Assembly (NCBI RefSeq): GCF_022012305.1
Contig: NZ_JAKLTM010000002.1
Span: 496,001-560,000, forward strand
DNA: 64,000 bases
Origin: Ramlibacter paludis
GTDB lineage: Bacteria > Pseudomonadota > Gammaproteobacteria > Burkholderiales > Burkholderiaceae_C
Reading direction: 5' to 3'
In this document: positions 8,711-19,634 of the stretch, piece by piece
Position numbering within the stretch: position 1 is the stretch's first letter
Layout of the letters: each line of letters opens with the position of its first letter
Made by a program: the position numbers and the translations under genes
Notes under the pieces: generated by a model
Databases searched by the model: none
What the model was told of the DNA's origin: nothing
The model's input: only the letters and a program-made list of their open reading frames with translations

Positions 8711-9984
8711 CGTCGGCCATGCTCGCAACGATGGTGCTGTGCTTCGCGCTCAGCGTCTCGGTTGCCGTTTCCATCGGCCTGTCGGCCATCCTGGGCATCC
8801 AGGTGGGCGGCGCCAACATGCTCATCTCCGTCAAGGAGATGTTCAACGCGATCAACAAGTTTCCGCTGGCCGCCATCCCCTTCTTCATCCTGGCCGGCAA
8901 CCTGATGGAAACCGGCGGCATCTCGCGCCGCCTGGTGGAATTCGCCAAGAGCATCGTCGGCGGCGTGCAGGGCGGCCTGCCCATGACCTGCGTGCTCACC
9001 TGCATGATCTTCGCGGCGGTGTCCGGCTCCTCGGTGGCCACCACCTTCGCGATCGGCGCCATCCTGATCCCGGCGCTGATCAAGCACGGCTATCCCACCA
9101 GCTACGCCGCGGCGCTGCAGGCCACCAGCGCGGAGCTGGGCGTGATCATCCCGCCCTCGATCCCGATGATCCTGTACGGCGTGAGCGCCGAAGTGTCCAT
9201 CGGCGAGCTGTTCATCGCCGGCTTCGGCCCGGGCCTGCTGATCGGCGGCGCGCTGATGCTGTTCTGCTGGGTCTGGTGCAAATACAAGGGCTGGGGCAAG
9301 CACGACGGCGACGGCCGCCTGCCGTTCGGCAAGGCCTTCCTGCAGGCCGGCTGGGCGCTGCTGATGCCCGTCATCATCCTGGGCGGCATCTACGGCGGCG
9401 TTTTCACGCCCACGGAGGCTTCCGCCGTCGCCGTGTTCTACGCGCTGGTGGTCGGCATGCTGGTGTACCGCGAGATCAACGTGCGCGACCTGTACGCGAT
9501 CCTGCGCAAGTCGGTGATCTCCTCGGCGGTGATCATGTTCATCATCGCCAACGCCGGCCTGTTCGCCTTCCTGATCACGCGCGCGGGCGTGCCGGAGGCC
9601 ATCGGCCTGTGGCTGCAGGGCGTGCTGAAGAGCCCGGGCATGTTCCTGCTGGGCGTGAACGCGGCGCTGTTCGTCATCGGCATGTTCATCGAGACCAGCG
9701 CGTCCATCATCGTGCTGGCCCCCATCCTGGCGCCGGTGGCCATCCACTTCGGCATCGACCCGGTGCACTTCGGGCTGATCATGGTGGTGAACCTGGCGCT
9801 CGGCATGATCACTCCGCCCTTCGGCGTAAACCTGTTCGCGGCCTGCACGGTGGCGAAGATCTCGCTGGACCGCATCATCACGCAGCTGATTCCCTTCGTG
9901 CTGGTGGTGCTGGCCTGCCTGATGGTGATCACCTACGTGCCGGGGTTGTCGCTGGGGTTGCGGGACCTCGTGTACCACCGCTGA
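8707..9984 (+). CDS. dctM: TRAP transporter large permease, DctM family
   Basis: 425 residues with about a dozen hydrophobic helices. Typical DctM features include KFPLAAIPFFILAGNLMETGG, the AAVSGSSVATTFAIG segment, and HGYPTSYAAALQATSAELGV followed by IIPPSIPMILYGV. With DctQ it forms the sodium-driven membrane part of the transporter served by the DctP protein at 7093. Confidence 0.95.
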   Translation: MTSAMLATMVLCFALSVSVAVSIGLSAILGIQVGGANMLISVKEMFNAINKFPLAAIPFFILAGNLMETGGISRRLVEFAKSIVGGVQGGLPMTCVLTCMIFAAVSGSSVATTFAIGAILIPALIKHGYPTSYAAALQATSAELGVIIPPSIPMILYGVSAEVSIGELFIAGFGPGLLIGGALMLFCWVWCKYKGWGKHDGDGRLPFGKAFLQAGWALLMPVIILGGIYGGVFTPTEASAVAVFYALVVGMLVYREINVRDLYAILRKSVISSAVIMFIIANAGLFAFLITRAGVPEAIGLWLQGVLKSPGMFLLGVNAALFVIGMFIETSASIIVLAPILAPVAIHFGIDPVHFGLIMVVNLALGMITPPFGVNLFAACTVAKISLDRIITQLIPFVLVVLACLMVITYVPGLSLGLRDLVYHR

Positions 9985-9988
9985 ACTT

Positions 9989-10066
9989 TGTCATCCCGGG
10001 CTTGACCCGGGATCCAGCGACGGCGGCGGATCCGGGGCTGGATTGCGGGTCAAGCCCGCAATGACA
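9989..10066. repeat. Dispersed GTCAT...ATGAC palindromic repeat, copy 3
   Basis: TGTCATCCCGGG-cttga-CCCGGGAT, then GCGGG-tcaag-CCCGCAATGACA. It lies between the dctM stop and the glycine riboswitch and may end the TRAP transcript. Confidence 0.75.
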
Positions 10067-10095
10067 AGGTTGAGGCAGGCTACAATCCGCGCCGT

Positions 10096-10276
10096 CAGGA
10101 GAGAGCTTCCCCGCGAAGCCGCCGAAGGCGAACCAACGCTCAGGCAAAAGGACTGGCAAACGCCCCCATCGCGGGGCGTCACCTTGCTGGAGAGAGGCCG
10201 CCCGCCGGATGAGCAGCGGCCCACCGAAGGAGCAAGCCCTCGCAAGGGGTGAATCTCTCAGGTAACGAGGACAGCA
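10096..10276 (+). promoter_or_regulatory. Tandem glycine riboswitch
   Basis: Two aptamers in series are recognisable from their conserved core. The first has AGGAGAGAGC, GCCGAAGGCG and CTCAGGCAAAAGGACTG (about 10097-10156). The second has GCTGGAGAGAGGCC, CACCGAAGGAGCAAGCC and CTCTCAGGTAACGAGGACAG (about 10186-10276). A hairpin (CGCCCC-catc-GGGGCG type) fills the linker. It stands 50 bases before gcvT, the gene it classically controls: glycine binding turns on the cleavage system. A TACAAT -10-like hexamer at 10081 is suitably placed for the transcript start. Confidence 0.93.
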
Positions 10277-10326
10277 CGGGCCCACCCATCGTGTGTACGA
10301 TGGTTCTTCGCCCCGTTGGAGTCCGC

Positions 10327-11457
10327 GTGTCTGCCCCCCAAGAAGAGCTGAAAAAGACCCCCCTGCATGCGCTGCACCTGGAACTCGGTGCGCGCATGGT
10401 TCCCTTCGCCGGCTACGCCATGCCGGTGCAATACCCGGCCGGCCTGATGGCCGAGCACCACCAGACGCGCGATTCGGCGGGACTGTTCGACGTCTCGCAC
10501 ATGGGCCAGCTGCGCCTGGTCGGCCCCGACGCCGCAAAGGCCTTCGAGACCCTGATGCCGGTCGACGTGCAGGACCTCGCGGTCGGCAAGCAGCGCTACG
10601 GCCTGCTGCTCACCGACGACGGCACCATCATCGACGACCTGATGTTCGTGAACCGCGGCGACGACCTGTTCGTGATCGTCAACGGCGCCTGCAAGGCAGG
10701 CGACATCGCGCACATGCAGCAGAAGATCGGGTCGCGCTGCCAAGTGATCCCCCTGCCCGATCGCGGCCTGCTGGCCCTGCAAGGCCCGAAGGCGGTCGAC
10801 GCCTTGAAGCGCATCGTCCCCGGCGTCGAGAAGCTGGTCTTCATGACCGGCGGCCGCTACGACTGGAAGGGCGCCGACCTCTTCATCACCCGCAGCGGCT
10901 ACACCGGCGAAGACGGCTTCGAGATCTCGGTGCCGGGCGACCGCGCCGAAGCGCTGGCCCGCGAGATCCTCGCCCAGCCCGAAGTGAAGCCGATCGGCCT
11001 GGGCGCGCGCAATTCGCTGCGCCTGGAAGCCGGGCTGTGCCTGTACGGCAACGACATTGACACCACGACCACGCCGGTCGAGGCCGGCCTGAACTGGGCG
11101 ATGCAGAAGGTGCGCCGCACCGGTGGCGCGCGCGCCGGCCGCTTCCCCGGCGCCGACAAGGTGCTGGCCCAGCTCGATGGCACGCAGCCGCCGCAGCGCA
11201 AGCGCGTGGGCCTGGTGGCGCTCGAGCGCGTGCCCGTGCGCGAGCACACCGAGCTGCAGGACGAGGCCGGCGCGCGCATCGGCGAGGTCACCAGCGGCCT
11301 GCTCGGTCCCAGCGTCGACAAGCCCGTCGCCATGGGCTACGTCACGCCGGCGCACGCCGTCGTCGGCAGCAAGGTGTTTGCCCTGGTGCGCGGCAAGCGC
11401 GTGCCGATGGAAGTCAGTGCCATGCCCTTCGTCCCCAACCGTTACTACCGCGGCTGA
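10327..11457 (+). CDS. gcvT: Glycine cleavage system T protein (aminomethyltransferase)
   Basis: 376 residues. Recognisable GcvT blocks are LHALHLELGARMVPFAGYAM near the N-terminus, DSAGLFDVSHMGQ, SRSGYTGEDGFEIS-like sequence (here TRSGYTGEDGFEIS) and LRLEAGLCLYGND. The enzyme moves the methylene group from the lipoyl arm of GcvH to tetrahydrofolate and releases ammonia. The GTG start at 10327 is chosen because GGAG stands 5 bases before it; an in-frame ATG at 10300 is possible. It is the first gene of gcvT-gcvH-gcvP and lies directly behind the glycine riboswitch. Confidence 0.95.
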   Translation: MSAPQEELKKTPLHALHLELGARMVPFAGYAMPVQYPAGLMAEHHQTRDSAGLFDVSHMGQLRLVGPDAAKAFETLMPVDVQDLAVGKQRYGLLLTDDGTIIDDLMFVNRGDDLFVIVNGACKAGDIAHMQQKIGSRCQVIPLPDRGLLALQGPKAVDALKRIVPGVEKLVFMTGGRYDWKGADLFITRSGYTGEDGFEISVPGDRAEALAREILAQPEVKPIGLGARNSLRLEAGLCLYGNDIDTTTTPVEAGLNWAMQKVRRTGGARAGRFPGADKVLAQLDGTQPPQRKRVGLVALERVPVREHTELQDEAGARIGEVTSGLLGPSVDKPVAMGYVTPAHAVVGSKVFALVRGKRVPMEVSAMPFVPNRYYRG

Positions 11458-11481
11458 AACCGCCTGGAAGGAGAAAGAAAG

Positions 11482-11859
11482 ATGACCGTCAAGTACACGT
11501 CCGACCACGAGTGGATCCAGCTCGAGGACCACGAAGCCGCCGTCGTCGGCATCACGCTGCATGCGCAGGACGCGCTGGGCGACGTGGTGTTCGTCGACCT
11601 GCCCGAAGTCGGCAAGGTGTTTGCCAAGGGCGAGGTGGCCGGCGTGGTCGAGTCGGTGAAAGCCGCCGCCGACGTGTTCATGCCGATCGCCGGCGAAGTG
11701 ACCGAGGTGAACGAGGACCTGCGCAAGGACCCGGCGCTGGCCAACAAGGACCCGATGGGCAACGGCTGGTTCTTCAAGATCCTGATCAAGGACATGGCCG
11801 AATTCGACGTGCTGATGGACGAGCCGGACTACCAGAAGTTCGTCAAGGCGAACGCCTGA
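11482..11859 (+). CDS. gcvH: Glycine cleavage system H protein
   Basis: 125 residues, the normal length. The lipoyl-attachment lysine is in the ESVKA motif (K60), preceded by KGEVAGVV and followed by AADVFMPIAGEV. It shuttles the aminomethyl group between GcvP and GcvT on its lipoamide arm. It lies 24 bases after gcvT with an AAGGAG ribosome-binding site. Confidence 0.97.
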   Translation: MTVKYTSDHEWIQLEDHEAAVVGITLHAQDALGDVVFVDLPEVGKVFAKGEVAGVVESVKAAADVFMPIAGEVTEVNEDLRKDPALANKDPMGNGWFFKILIKDMAEFDVLMDEPDYQKFVKANA

Positions 11860-11880
11860 AACCAATCACCTGGACAACCA

Positions 11881-11954
11881 TGTCATTGCGGGCCTGACCC
11901 GCAATCCATGTCCCGGCGCCTGGAGATGGATCCCGGCGCGAGGCCGGGATGACA
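11881..11954. repeat. Dispersed GTCAT...ATGAC palindromic repeat, copy 4
   Basis: TGTCATTGCGGG-cctga-CCCGCAAT and ATCCCGG-cgcga-GGCCGGGATGACA. It fills the gap between gcvH and gcvP, inside an operon whose products are needed together. Confidence 0.75.
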
Positions 11955-11970
11955 AATCGTGGAACCCCGA

Positions 11971-14865
<2,895 letters not shown>

Positions 14866-14874
14866 CCAAGCTCC

Positions 14875-14973
14875 GTCATTCCCGCGCAGGCGGGAACCCA
14901 GGGCGTCCGCATCGGGCTGCGCGCTGCGCGCGCAGGTCCAACGCCCTGGATCCCCGCCTGCGCGGGGATGACA
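14875..14973. repeat. GTCATTCCCGCG...CGCGGGGATGAC palindromic repeat
   Basis: A variant of the GTCAT family: GTCATTCCCGCGCAGGCGGGAA at the left end and a complementary CCCCGCCTGCGCGGGGATGAC at the right end, enclosing about 55 bases. It lies between gcvP and the TauE-type gene. A half-copy of the same variant is at 21932. Confidence 0.75.
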
Positions 14974-14980
14974 GCCCGTG

Positions 14981-15739
14981 ATGGACCTCTTCCTCACCAT
15001 CGCCCTCGGCGCCGCCCTCGCCGGCTTCGTCCAGGGCCTCTCCGGCTTCGGCTTCGGCCTCACGGCCATGGCGATCTGGGCCTGGACGATGGAGCCGAAG
15101 CTGGCCGCCGTGCTCGCCCTGTTCGGCGGACTCTCCGGCCAGGTCTTCGCCGCATTCACGGTCCGCCGCGGCTGGCATTTCGCGACGTTGCTGCCCTTCA
15201 TCCTCGGCGGCATCGCCGGCCTGCCGATCGGCCTGTGGCTGCTGCCGAAACTCGACGTGCCGACCTTCAAGCTGGTGCTGGGCACGCTGCTGGTCGTGGT
15301 CTGCCCCTTGCTGTTCTTCGCCAACCGGCTGCCGCCGATCCGCCGCGGCGGCCACCTGGCCGACGCGCTCGCGGGCAGCGTGGGCGGCATGATGGGCGCC
15401 TTCGGGGGCGCCACCGGCGTGGTGCCCACCCTGTGGTGCACGCTGCGCGGCTTCGACCGCGACCGGCAACGCGCCGTCATCCAGAACTTCAACCTCTCGA
15501 TGCTGAGCATCACCTTCGCCGGCTACCTCGCCACCGGCGTCATCGAGCCGCGCATGTGGCCCTGGATGGCCATCGTGCCGCCGGCCGCGCTGATCCCCGG
15601 CCGGCTGGGCGCGAAGCTGTACCTGGGCATCTCCGAGCTGGCCTTCCGGCAGATCGTGCTGGGCCTCCTGACCTTGAGCGGCATCGCCATGCTGGCCGCC
15701 TCCCTGCCCGTCCTCCAGGCCCGCTGGCTGGCCCCTTGA
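14981..15739 (+). CDS. TauE/SafE family permease
   Basis: 252 residues with seven to eight hydrophobic helices and the internal two-fold repeat of the family: GFVQGLSGFGFGLTAMAIW in the first half and GGMMGAFGGATGVV in the second. Family members export sulfite, sulfoacetate or related anions; the substrate here is unknown. The start is ATG 14981; a GTG lies one codon upstream. Its 3' end overlaps the sigma-32-like promoter of the following heat-shock genes. Confidence 0.88.
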   Translation: MDLFLTIALGAALAGFVQGLSGFGFGLTAMAIWAWTMEPKLAAVLALFGGLSGQVFAAFTVRRGWHFATLLPFILGGIAGLPIGLWLLPKLDVPTFKLVLGTLLVVVCPLLFFANRLPPIRRGGHLADALAGSVGGMMGAFGGATGVVPTLWCTLRGFDRDRQRAVIQNFNLSMLSITFAGYLATGVIEPRMWPWMAIVPPAALIPGRLGAKLYLGISELAFRQIVLGLLTLSGIAMLAASLPVLQARWLAP

Positions 15740-15763
15740 AAGCGCGGAAGGGCGACCCTAATT
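15735..15763 (+). promoter_or_regulatory. Heat-shock (sigma-32-type) promoter
   Basis: CTTGAAA at 15735-15741 matches the sigma-32 -35 element exactly. After a 14-base spacer, CCCTAATT at 15756-15763 closely matches the -10 element (CCCCATNT). It overlaps the stop codon of the TauE-type gene and lies about 40 bases before the first small heat-shock gene, as expected for a heat-induced promoter. Confidence 0.8.
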
Positions 15764-15800
15764 CGGGATCGCCAAGACGCGCACGAAAGGAGAAACCAGC

Positions 15801-16244
15801 ATGAATGGCTTGTTCCGATCCTCCGCGGACCTGTTCGCGGAGCTGAACCGTATGCAGTCGCTGTTCGACCAGGCCTTCGCGCCGGGCGGCAGCATCCGCT
15901 CCGCCGCCGGGGCGAGCTTCCCCAGCCTGAACGTCGGCACCACGCCGACCTCGATCGAGGTGATGGCGCTGGCGCCCGGCCTCGACGCCAACAAACTGGA
16001 CATCACCGTCGACCGCGGCCTGCTGGTCATCGCCGGCGAGCGCAAGAGCGCCTTGCCGCCCACGGGGGAACGCACTGCCGTCTACGCCCGGGAGCGCTTC
16101 AGCGGCCCGTTCCGCCGCGTGGTCAGCCTGCCCGAGGATGCCGACCCGGCCAAGGTGGACGCCAGCTACCGCGACGGCGTGCTGCGCGTCAGCGTGGCCA
16201 AGCGCGAATCGAGCCTGCCCCGCCGCATCGAGATCAACGGATGA
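15801..16244 (+). CDS. Small heat-shock protein, Hsp20/alpha-crystallin
   Basis: 147 residues. The alpha-crystallin domain spans about residues 45-145 and includes LDITVDRGLLVIAGER and the conserved C-terminal strand DASYRDGVLRVSVAKRE. It is an ATP-independent holdase that binds unfolding proteins in large oligomers. The N-terminal NGLFRSSADLFAELNRMQSLFD helix resembles other class A proteins. It is the first gene of a two-gene operon behind a sigma-32-type promoter. Confidence 0.93.
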   Translation: MNGLFRSSADLFAELNRMQSLFDQAFAPGGSIRSAAGASFPSLNVGTTPTSIEVMALAPGLDANKLDITVDRGLLVIAGERKSALPPTGERTAVYARERFSGPFRRVVSLPEDADPAKVDASYRDGVLRVSVAKRESSLPRRIEING

Positions 16245-16255
16245 AGGAGACCGCC

Positions 16256-16651
16256 ATGTCCAACGAAGTCCAGGCCGCTTCCGATCGCAAGCCCGCGGCC
16301 CAGCAACAGCAGCCGCAGCAACAGCACGTCGTGCCCCCGGTCGACGTTTTCGAGAACGACACTTCCATCACCCTGCTGGCCGACCTGCCCGGCGTGGCGC
16401 GCGAGCAGCTGCACGTGCGCGTCGACGGCGAAACGCTGCTGCTCGAAGCGACCGCTGCGCCCCAGGGGCCGCAGCAGATGGAGCTGGTGTACGGCGAGCT
16501 GCGCAGCCCCAGCTACCGCCGCCAGTTCACCTTGAGCCGCGAGCTCGACGCCGCCCGCATCGAGGCGCAGCTGCGCGACGGCGTGCTCAAGCTGACCATC
16601 CCCAAGGCCGAAGAGGCGCGACCCCGCAAAATCCAGGTCCAGGTGGGCTGA
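16256..16651 (+). CDS. Small heat-shock protein, second Hsp20 copy
   Basis: 131 residues with a Gln-rich N-terminal segment (AQQQQPQQQHVVPPVDVFEN) and then an alpha-crystallin domain ending in IEAQLRDGVLKLTIPKAEE. Pairs of divergent Hsp20 genes in tandem are common in proteobacteria, where the two proteins can co-assemble. The start at 16256 has AAGGAG about 8 bases before it; an in-frame ATG at 16241 would overlap the end of the first gene. Confidence 0.93.
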   Translation: MSNEVQAASDRKPAAQQQQPQQQHVVPPVDVFENDTSITLLADLPGVAREQLHVRVDGETLLLEATAAPQGPQQMELVYGELRSPSYRRQFTLSRELDAARIEAQLRDGVLKLTIPKAEEARPRKIQVQVG

Positions 16652-16661
16652 GCGCAACACT

Positions 16662-16695
16662 CCCGCCGTGCCCGGCTTTCCGGGCAGGGCGGAGG
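16662..16695 (+). other. Hairpin between hsp20 pair and receiver gene
   Basis: GCCCGG-cttt-CCGGGC with an outer CCGCC/GGCGG pairing. The right arm runs into the GGAGG ribosome-binding site of the next gene, so the structure could both slow transcription out of the heat-shock operon and limit translation of the receiver protein. There is no T-run. Confidence 0.4.
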
Positions 16696-16703
16696 ATTGC
16701 ACA

Positions 16704-17117
16704 ATGGGCCGCACAGGAGATCCGGTGGCCCTCAAGGCGTTCGTGCTCGACGACCAGGCGCAAGTGCGCGATGCACTTTGCGCCGCGCTTTCCGAACTGG
16801 GCGGCATCGAAACCGTGGGCACCGCGGCCAACCAGGCGTCCGCGATCGCGTGGCTGCGCGATCCCGCCCATCACTGGGACATCGCCGTCATCGACCTCGT
16901 GCTGGAGCCGGGCGGCGGCAGCGGGCTGGCAGTGCTGCAGGCGCTGCAGGAGCGCGGCTCGACCCGGAAGATGGTGGTGCTGACCGGCAGCGCGAGCAAC
17001 GAGGTGCGGCGCCGCTGCATCGCCATGGGCGCCGACGGGGTGTTCGACAAGGCGATGGAGACGGAGGCGATGCTGGATTACTGCGTGGCGCTGGCGCGGG
17101 CTGCGGGAGGGCATTGA
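16704..17117 (+). CDS. Single-domain response regulator
   Basis: 137 residues consisting only of a receiver (REC) domain. The phosphorylation site and its partners are all present: acidic residues before and at D17, the phospho-acceptor D64 in VIDLVL, T94 in VVLTG and K116 in FDKAME. With no output domain it probably acts through protein contacts or in a phosphorelay. No histidine kinase is nearby. ATG 16704 has GGAGG 8 bases upstream; a GTG at 16725 is a possible alternative. Confidence 0.87.
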   Translation: MGRTGDPVALKAFVLDDQAQVRDALCAALSELGGIETVGTAANQASAIAWLRDPAHHWDIAVIDLVLEPGGGSGLAVLQALQERGSTRKMVVLTGSASNEVRRRCIAMGADGVFDKAMETEAMLDYCVALARAAGGH

Positions 17118-17120
17118 GGG

Positions 17121-17149
17121 CTGGATCCCGGGTCAAGCCCGGGATGACA
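17121..17149. repeat. Dispersed palindromic repeat, half copy
   Basis: Only the right half of the repeat, ATCCCGGG-tcaag-CCCGGGATGACA. It lies between the convergent receiver gene and the DsbA-like gene. Confidence 0.7.
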
Positions 17150-17158
17150 AGTCAACGG

Positions 17159-17812
17159 CTACCCCTGCGCCGCAATTTGCCGCAAGGCCTGCTCGAAAAC
17201 TTCCGGCGGCTGCCCACCCTGGATCAGGTGCTTGTTGTTGATCACCACCGACGGCACCGCATGGATGCCCAGCTGCTGGAAATGCGCCTCGGCCTGTCGC
17301 ACTTCGTCGGCATAACGGTCGCTCTCCAGCACTTCCTTCGCCGCGGCTCGATCGAGCCCGACGCTCGCCACCACGTCCAGCAGCACCGCCGCGTCGGCCG
17401 GGCTCCGGCCCTCGCCGTGGTAGGCCTTCAGCAAGGCCATTTTCAGGTCGCGCTGTGCACTGCCGCCCTGCTCGCCCGCCCAGGCGAGCAGGCGATGCGC
17501 GTCGAAGGTGTTCCAGATGCGGCCGCGGCCTTCCTTGCGGAAGGTGAAGCCGACCTCGGCGCCGCGCTGCCCGATGGCGGCGCGGTTCTTCGCCTGCTGT
17601 TCCTCGGTGGCGCCGTACTTCTGCTGGATATGCTCGGTGACGTCCTGCCCTTCCGGGCCCATCTGCGGATTGAGCTCGAAGGGCTGGAAGCGCATCTGCA
17701 CCGGAACGTCGCCGCCGATCTTCTCGAGCGCGCGTTCCAGCGAGGCCAGGCCGACGGCGCACCAGGGGCAGGCCACGTCGGAGACGAAATCGATTTGCAG
17801 GGGCTGGGTCAT
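17159..17812 (-). CDS. DsbA-family oxidoreductase (FrnE-like)
   Basis: 217 residues without signal peptide. The thioredoxin-fold active site is C15-P-W-C18 in DFVSDVACPWC, followed by the helical insertion typical of FrnE / DsbA-like cytoplasmic proteins, and the cis-Pro loop is in GIHAVPSVVINN. Such proteins catalyse dithiol/disulfide exchange or related thiol chemistry. It lies 13 bases after the SDR gene on the same strand. Confidence 0.9.
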   Translation of the reverse strand: MTQPLQIDFVSDVACPWCAVGLASLERALEKIGGDVPVQMRFQPFELNPQMGPEGQDVTEHIQQKYGATEEQQAKNRAAIGQRGAEVGFTFRKEGRGRIWNTFDAHRLLAWAGEQGGSAQRDLKMALLKAYHGEGRSPADAAVLLDVVASVGLDRAAAKEVLESDRYADEVRQAEAHFQQLGIHAVPSVVINNKHLIQGGQPPEVFEQALRQIAAQG

Positions 17813-17825
17813 GCGGACGATTCTG

Positions 17826-18833
17826 TCAGGAACCCACCGACCCCGTCACCGGCAGGACTATGCCCGTGATGTAGCTCGAACATGAAGGTGCGGCGAGGAA
17901 AACATACGCGGGCGACAGCTCCTCCGGCTGCGCCGGGCGCTTGAAGTCGGTCTGCTTGCCGAACTCGGTGATCTCCTTGGCGCTCTTGTCGGCTGGGTTG
18001 AGCGGCGTCCAGACGGGGCCAGGCGCCACCGCATTCACGCGGATGCCCTTTTCCAGCAGGCTGGAGGCGAGCGACATGGTGAAGGCGTGGATCGCGCCCT
18101 TGGTCGCCGAGTAGTCCAGCAGCTGCTTGCTGCCTTCCAGGCCGGTGACCGAGCCGGTGTTGATGATGCAGGAGCCCTTCTTCAGGTGCGGCACCGCGGC
18201 GCGCGCCATGTAGAAGTAGCCGTAGACGTTGGTCTCCACCGTCTCGTGCAGGCGCTCGTCGGTCACGTCCTCGATGCTGTGCGCGTGCAGCTGGAAGGCG
18301 GCGTTGTTGACCAGGATGTCGAGGCGGTCGAACTCCTGCACCGTCTTCTCCACGGCGTCCTTGCAGAACCTGGGGTCCTTCACGTCACCGGGAATCAGCA
18401 CGCACTGGCGGCCTTCCTTCTCGATCCACGACTTGGTCTCCTGCGCGTCCTCGTGCGAGCTGAGATAGACGATGGCCACGTCGGCGCCTTCGCGCGCGAA
18501 CAGCACGGCCACCGCACGGCCGATGCCGGAGTCACCGCCGGTGATCAGCGCCACCATGCCCTTGAGCTTGCCGCTGCCCCGGTAGTCGGGTGCCAGGAAG
18601 CGCGGCTTGAGCTCCATGTCCTTTTCCTGCCCGGGCTTCTGGAGATGCTGCGCCGGCACCTGGTCGGGCTGCTGGCGGGCGCTGGTCTGCACGCCGGCCT
18701 TGTCCTTTTCCTTGCCGCCGCTGCCGCTTTCGGCCGGCTCCTTGCGGTCCTGCTCGCGCTGTAGCGCGCGCTGCTTCTCGGCGGCGGCTTCGGTGTCGCG
18801 CGGAGGATTCTTGGCGCTGGGTTTCTTGCTCAT
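17826..18833 (-). CDS. SDR family oxidoreductase, YghA-like
   Basis: 335 residues: a Lys/Glu/Gln-rich N-terminal extension of about 80 residues, then an SDR domain with ITGGDSGIGRAVAVLFAREG as cofactor site, NNAA, a catalytic Ser in NTGSVTG and YSATKGA as the Tyr/Lys pair. The extension with SDR domain matches the stress-associated general-stress / YghA group (often found beside DUF3606 and similar small proteins). Substrate unknown. Stop codons and starts are well spaced from the DsbA-like gene downstream. Confidence 0.9.
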   Translation of the reverse strand: MSKKPSAKNPPRDTEAAAEKQRALQREQDRKEPAESGSGGKEKDKAGVQTSARQQPDQVPAQHLQKPGQEKDMELKPRFLAPDYRGSGKLKGMVALITGGDSGIGRAVAVLFAREGADVAIVYLSSHEDAQETKSWIEKEGRQCVLIPGDVKDPRFCKDAVEKTVQEFDRLDILVNNAAFQLHAHSIEDVTDERLHETVETNVYGYFYMARAAVPHLKKGSCIINTGSVTGLEGSKQLLDYSATKGAIHAFTMSLASSLLEKGIRVNAVAPGPVWTPLNPADKSAKEITEFGKQTDFKRPAQPEELSPAYVFLAAPSCSSYITGIVLPVTGSVGS

Positions 18834-18934
18834 GTCGGGGCCTCCTGTGGCAAAGCCCCGATGGTGGGCGGCGCGCGCGGCGCACGGCCGCCGCGAAAGG
18901 CGGACGCTTCCGTCGGAGCGCGCCTACAGGCGGA

Positions 18935-19117
18935 CTAGCCGCCCTTCTTCTCGCGCAGGTAGCGCTGCACGTCCTCGGCGCGATGGCTCGAGTGATGCAC
19001 GGCTTCGCGCAGCTCCGCCATCTCCACGCCGAAGATCCGGCACCAGTACTGCACGTCGGTCTGGCTGGTCAGGTCGATGATGCTGGAAGCTTCGGTCGAG
19101 GTATTGGTGTTGTCCAT
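18935..19117 (-). CDS. Small DUF3606-type protein
   Basis: 60 residues, MDNTNTSTEASSIIDLTSQ at the start, then DVQYWCRIFGVEMAELREAV and a basic C-terminus (RYLREKKGG). The pattern of a short DLT segment, a WC-x-x-FGV helix and an AV helix matches DUF3606, a family of small proteins of unknown function in Burkholderiales and rhizobia. The ATG at 19117 has AAGGAG upstream. Confidence 0.8.
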   Translation of the reverse strand: MDNTNTSTEASSIIDLTSQTDVQYWCRIFGVEMAELREAVHHSSHRAEDVQRYLREKKGG

Positions 19118-19175
19118 GAAAGCTCCTTCTTGAGTCTCCATGATCCCCCGCAACGCGCGGCGGCTGTGTCAGCCG

Positions 19176-19583
19176 TCACCGCGCCTTGGGCCGCTTGGCC
19201 AGGGCGAAGGCCTGGCGTTCGAAATGGTTTTCCAGGTACGGGTCGCGTCCGCGCAGCAGCTGCACGAGGCTCGACAACAGGTAGGCGGGCAGGAACAGCG
19301 GACCCCAGCGCTCGTACTGCGCCACGTGCACGTGCTCGTGCTTGCGCAGCAAGGTCAGCGCCGGCCGGTCGACGGCCAGGATGACGTGGCCCAGGGTCAT
19401 CGCCGAGAAGGCAAAGGGCCGAGGCAGGCGGGCAAAGGAACGGCCCAGGCGGCCGCCGCAGAACTCCAGCACGCCCCGCTCGACGCGCCAGCCGCCGCCG
19501 GCAAGCAGGACAAGCACGCCCAGCAGCACGCCCAGCGCGGTGTACGGAATGGCCCAGAGATAGCGCAAGCTACGCTTCAGCAT
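19176..19583 (-). CDS. Conserved membrane-associated protein with HExxH motif
   Basis: 135 residues. An N-terminal hydrophobic helix (about 10-30) is followed by a domain with H82-E83-H-V-H86-VAQYERWG, an HExxH zinc-metalloprotease-like motif, and a second hydrophobic stretch GPLFLPAYLLSSLVQLL. Orphan proteins with this layout occur in Burkholderiales; they are not characterised. Whether it is a protease is open: a third zinc ligand is not obvious. The start chosen gives a basic N-terminus, MLKRSLRYLW. Confidence 0.75.
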   Translation of the reverse strand: MLKRSLRYLWAIPYTALGVLLGVLVLLAGGGWRVERGVLEFCGGRLGRSFARLPRPFAFSAMTLGHVILAVDRPALTLLRKHEHVHVAQYERWGPLFLPAYLLSSLVQLLRGRDPYLENHFERQAFALAKRPKAR

Positions 19584-19634
19584 GCGCCCATTGTGCGCAA
19601 TCCGCGGAATTCCTGCAGGCAGCCGCAACCGGGC

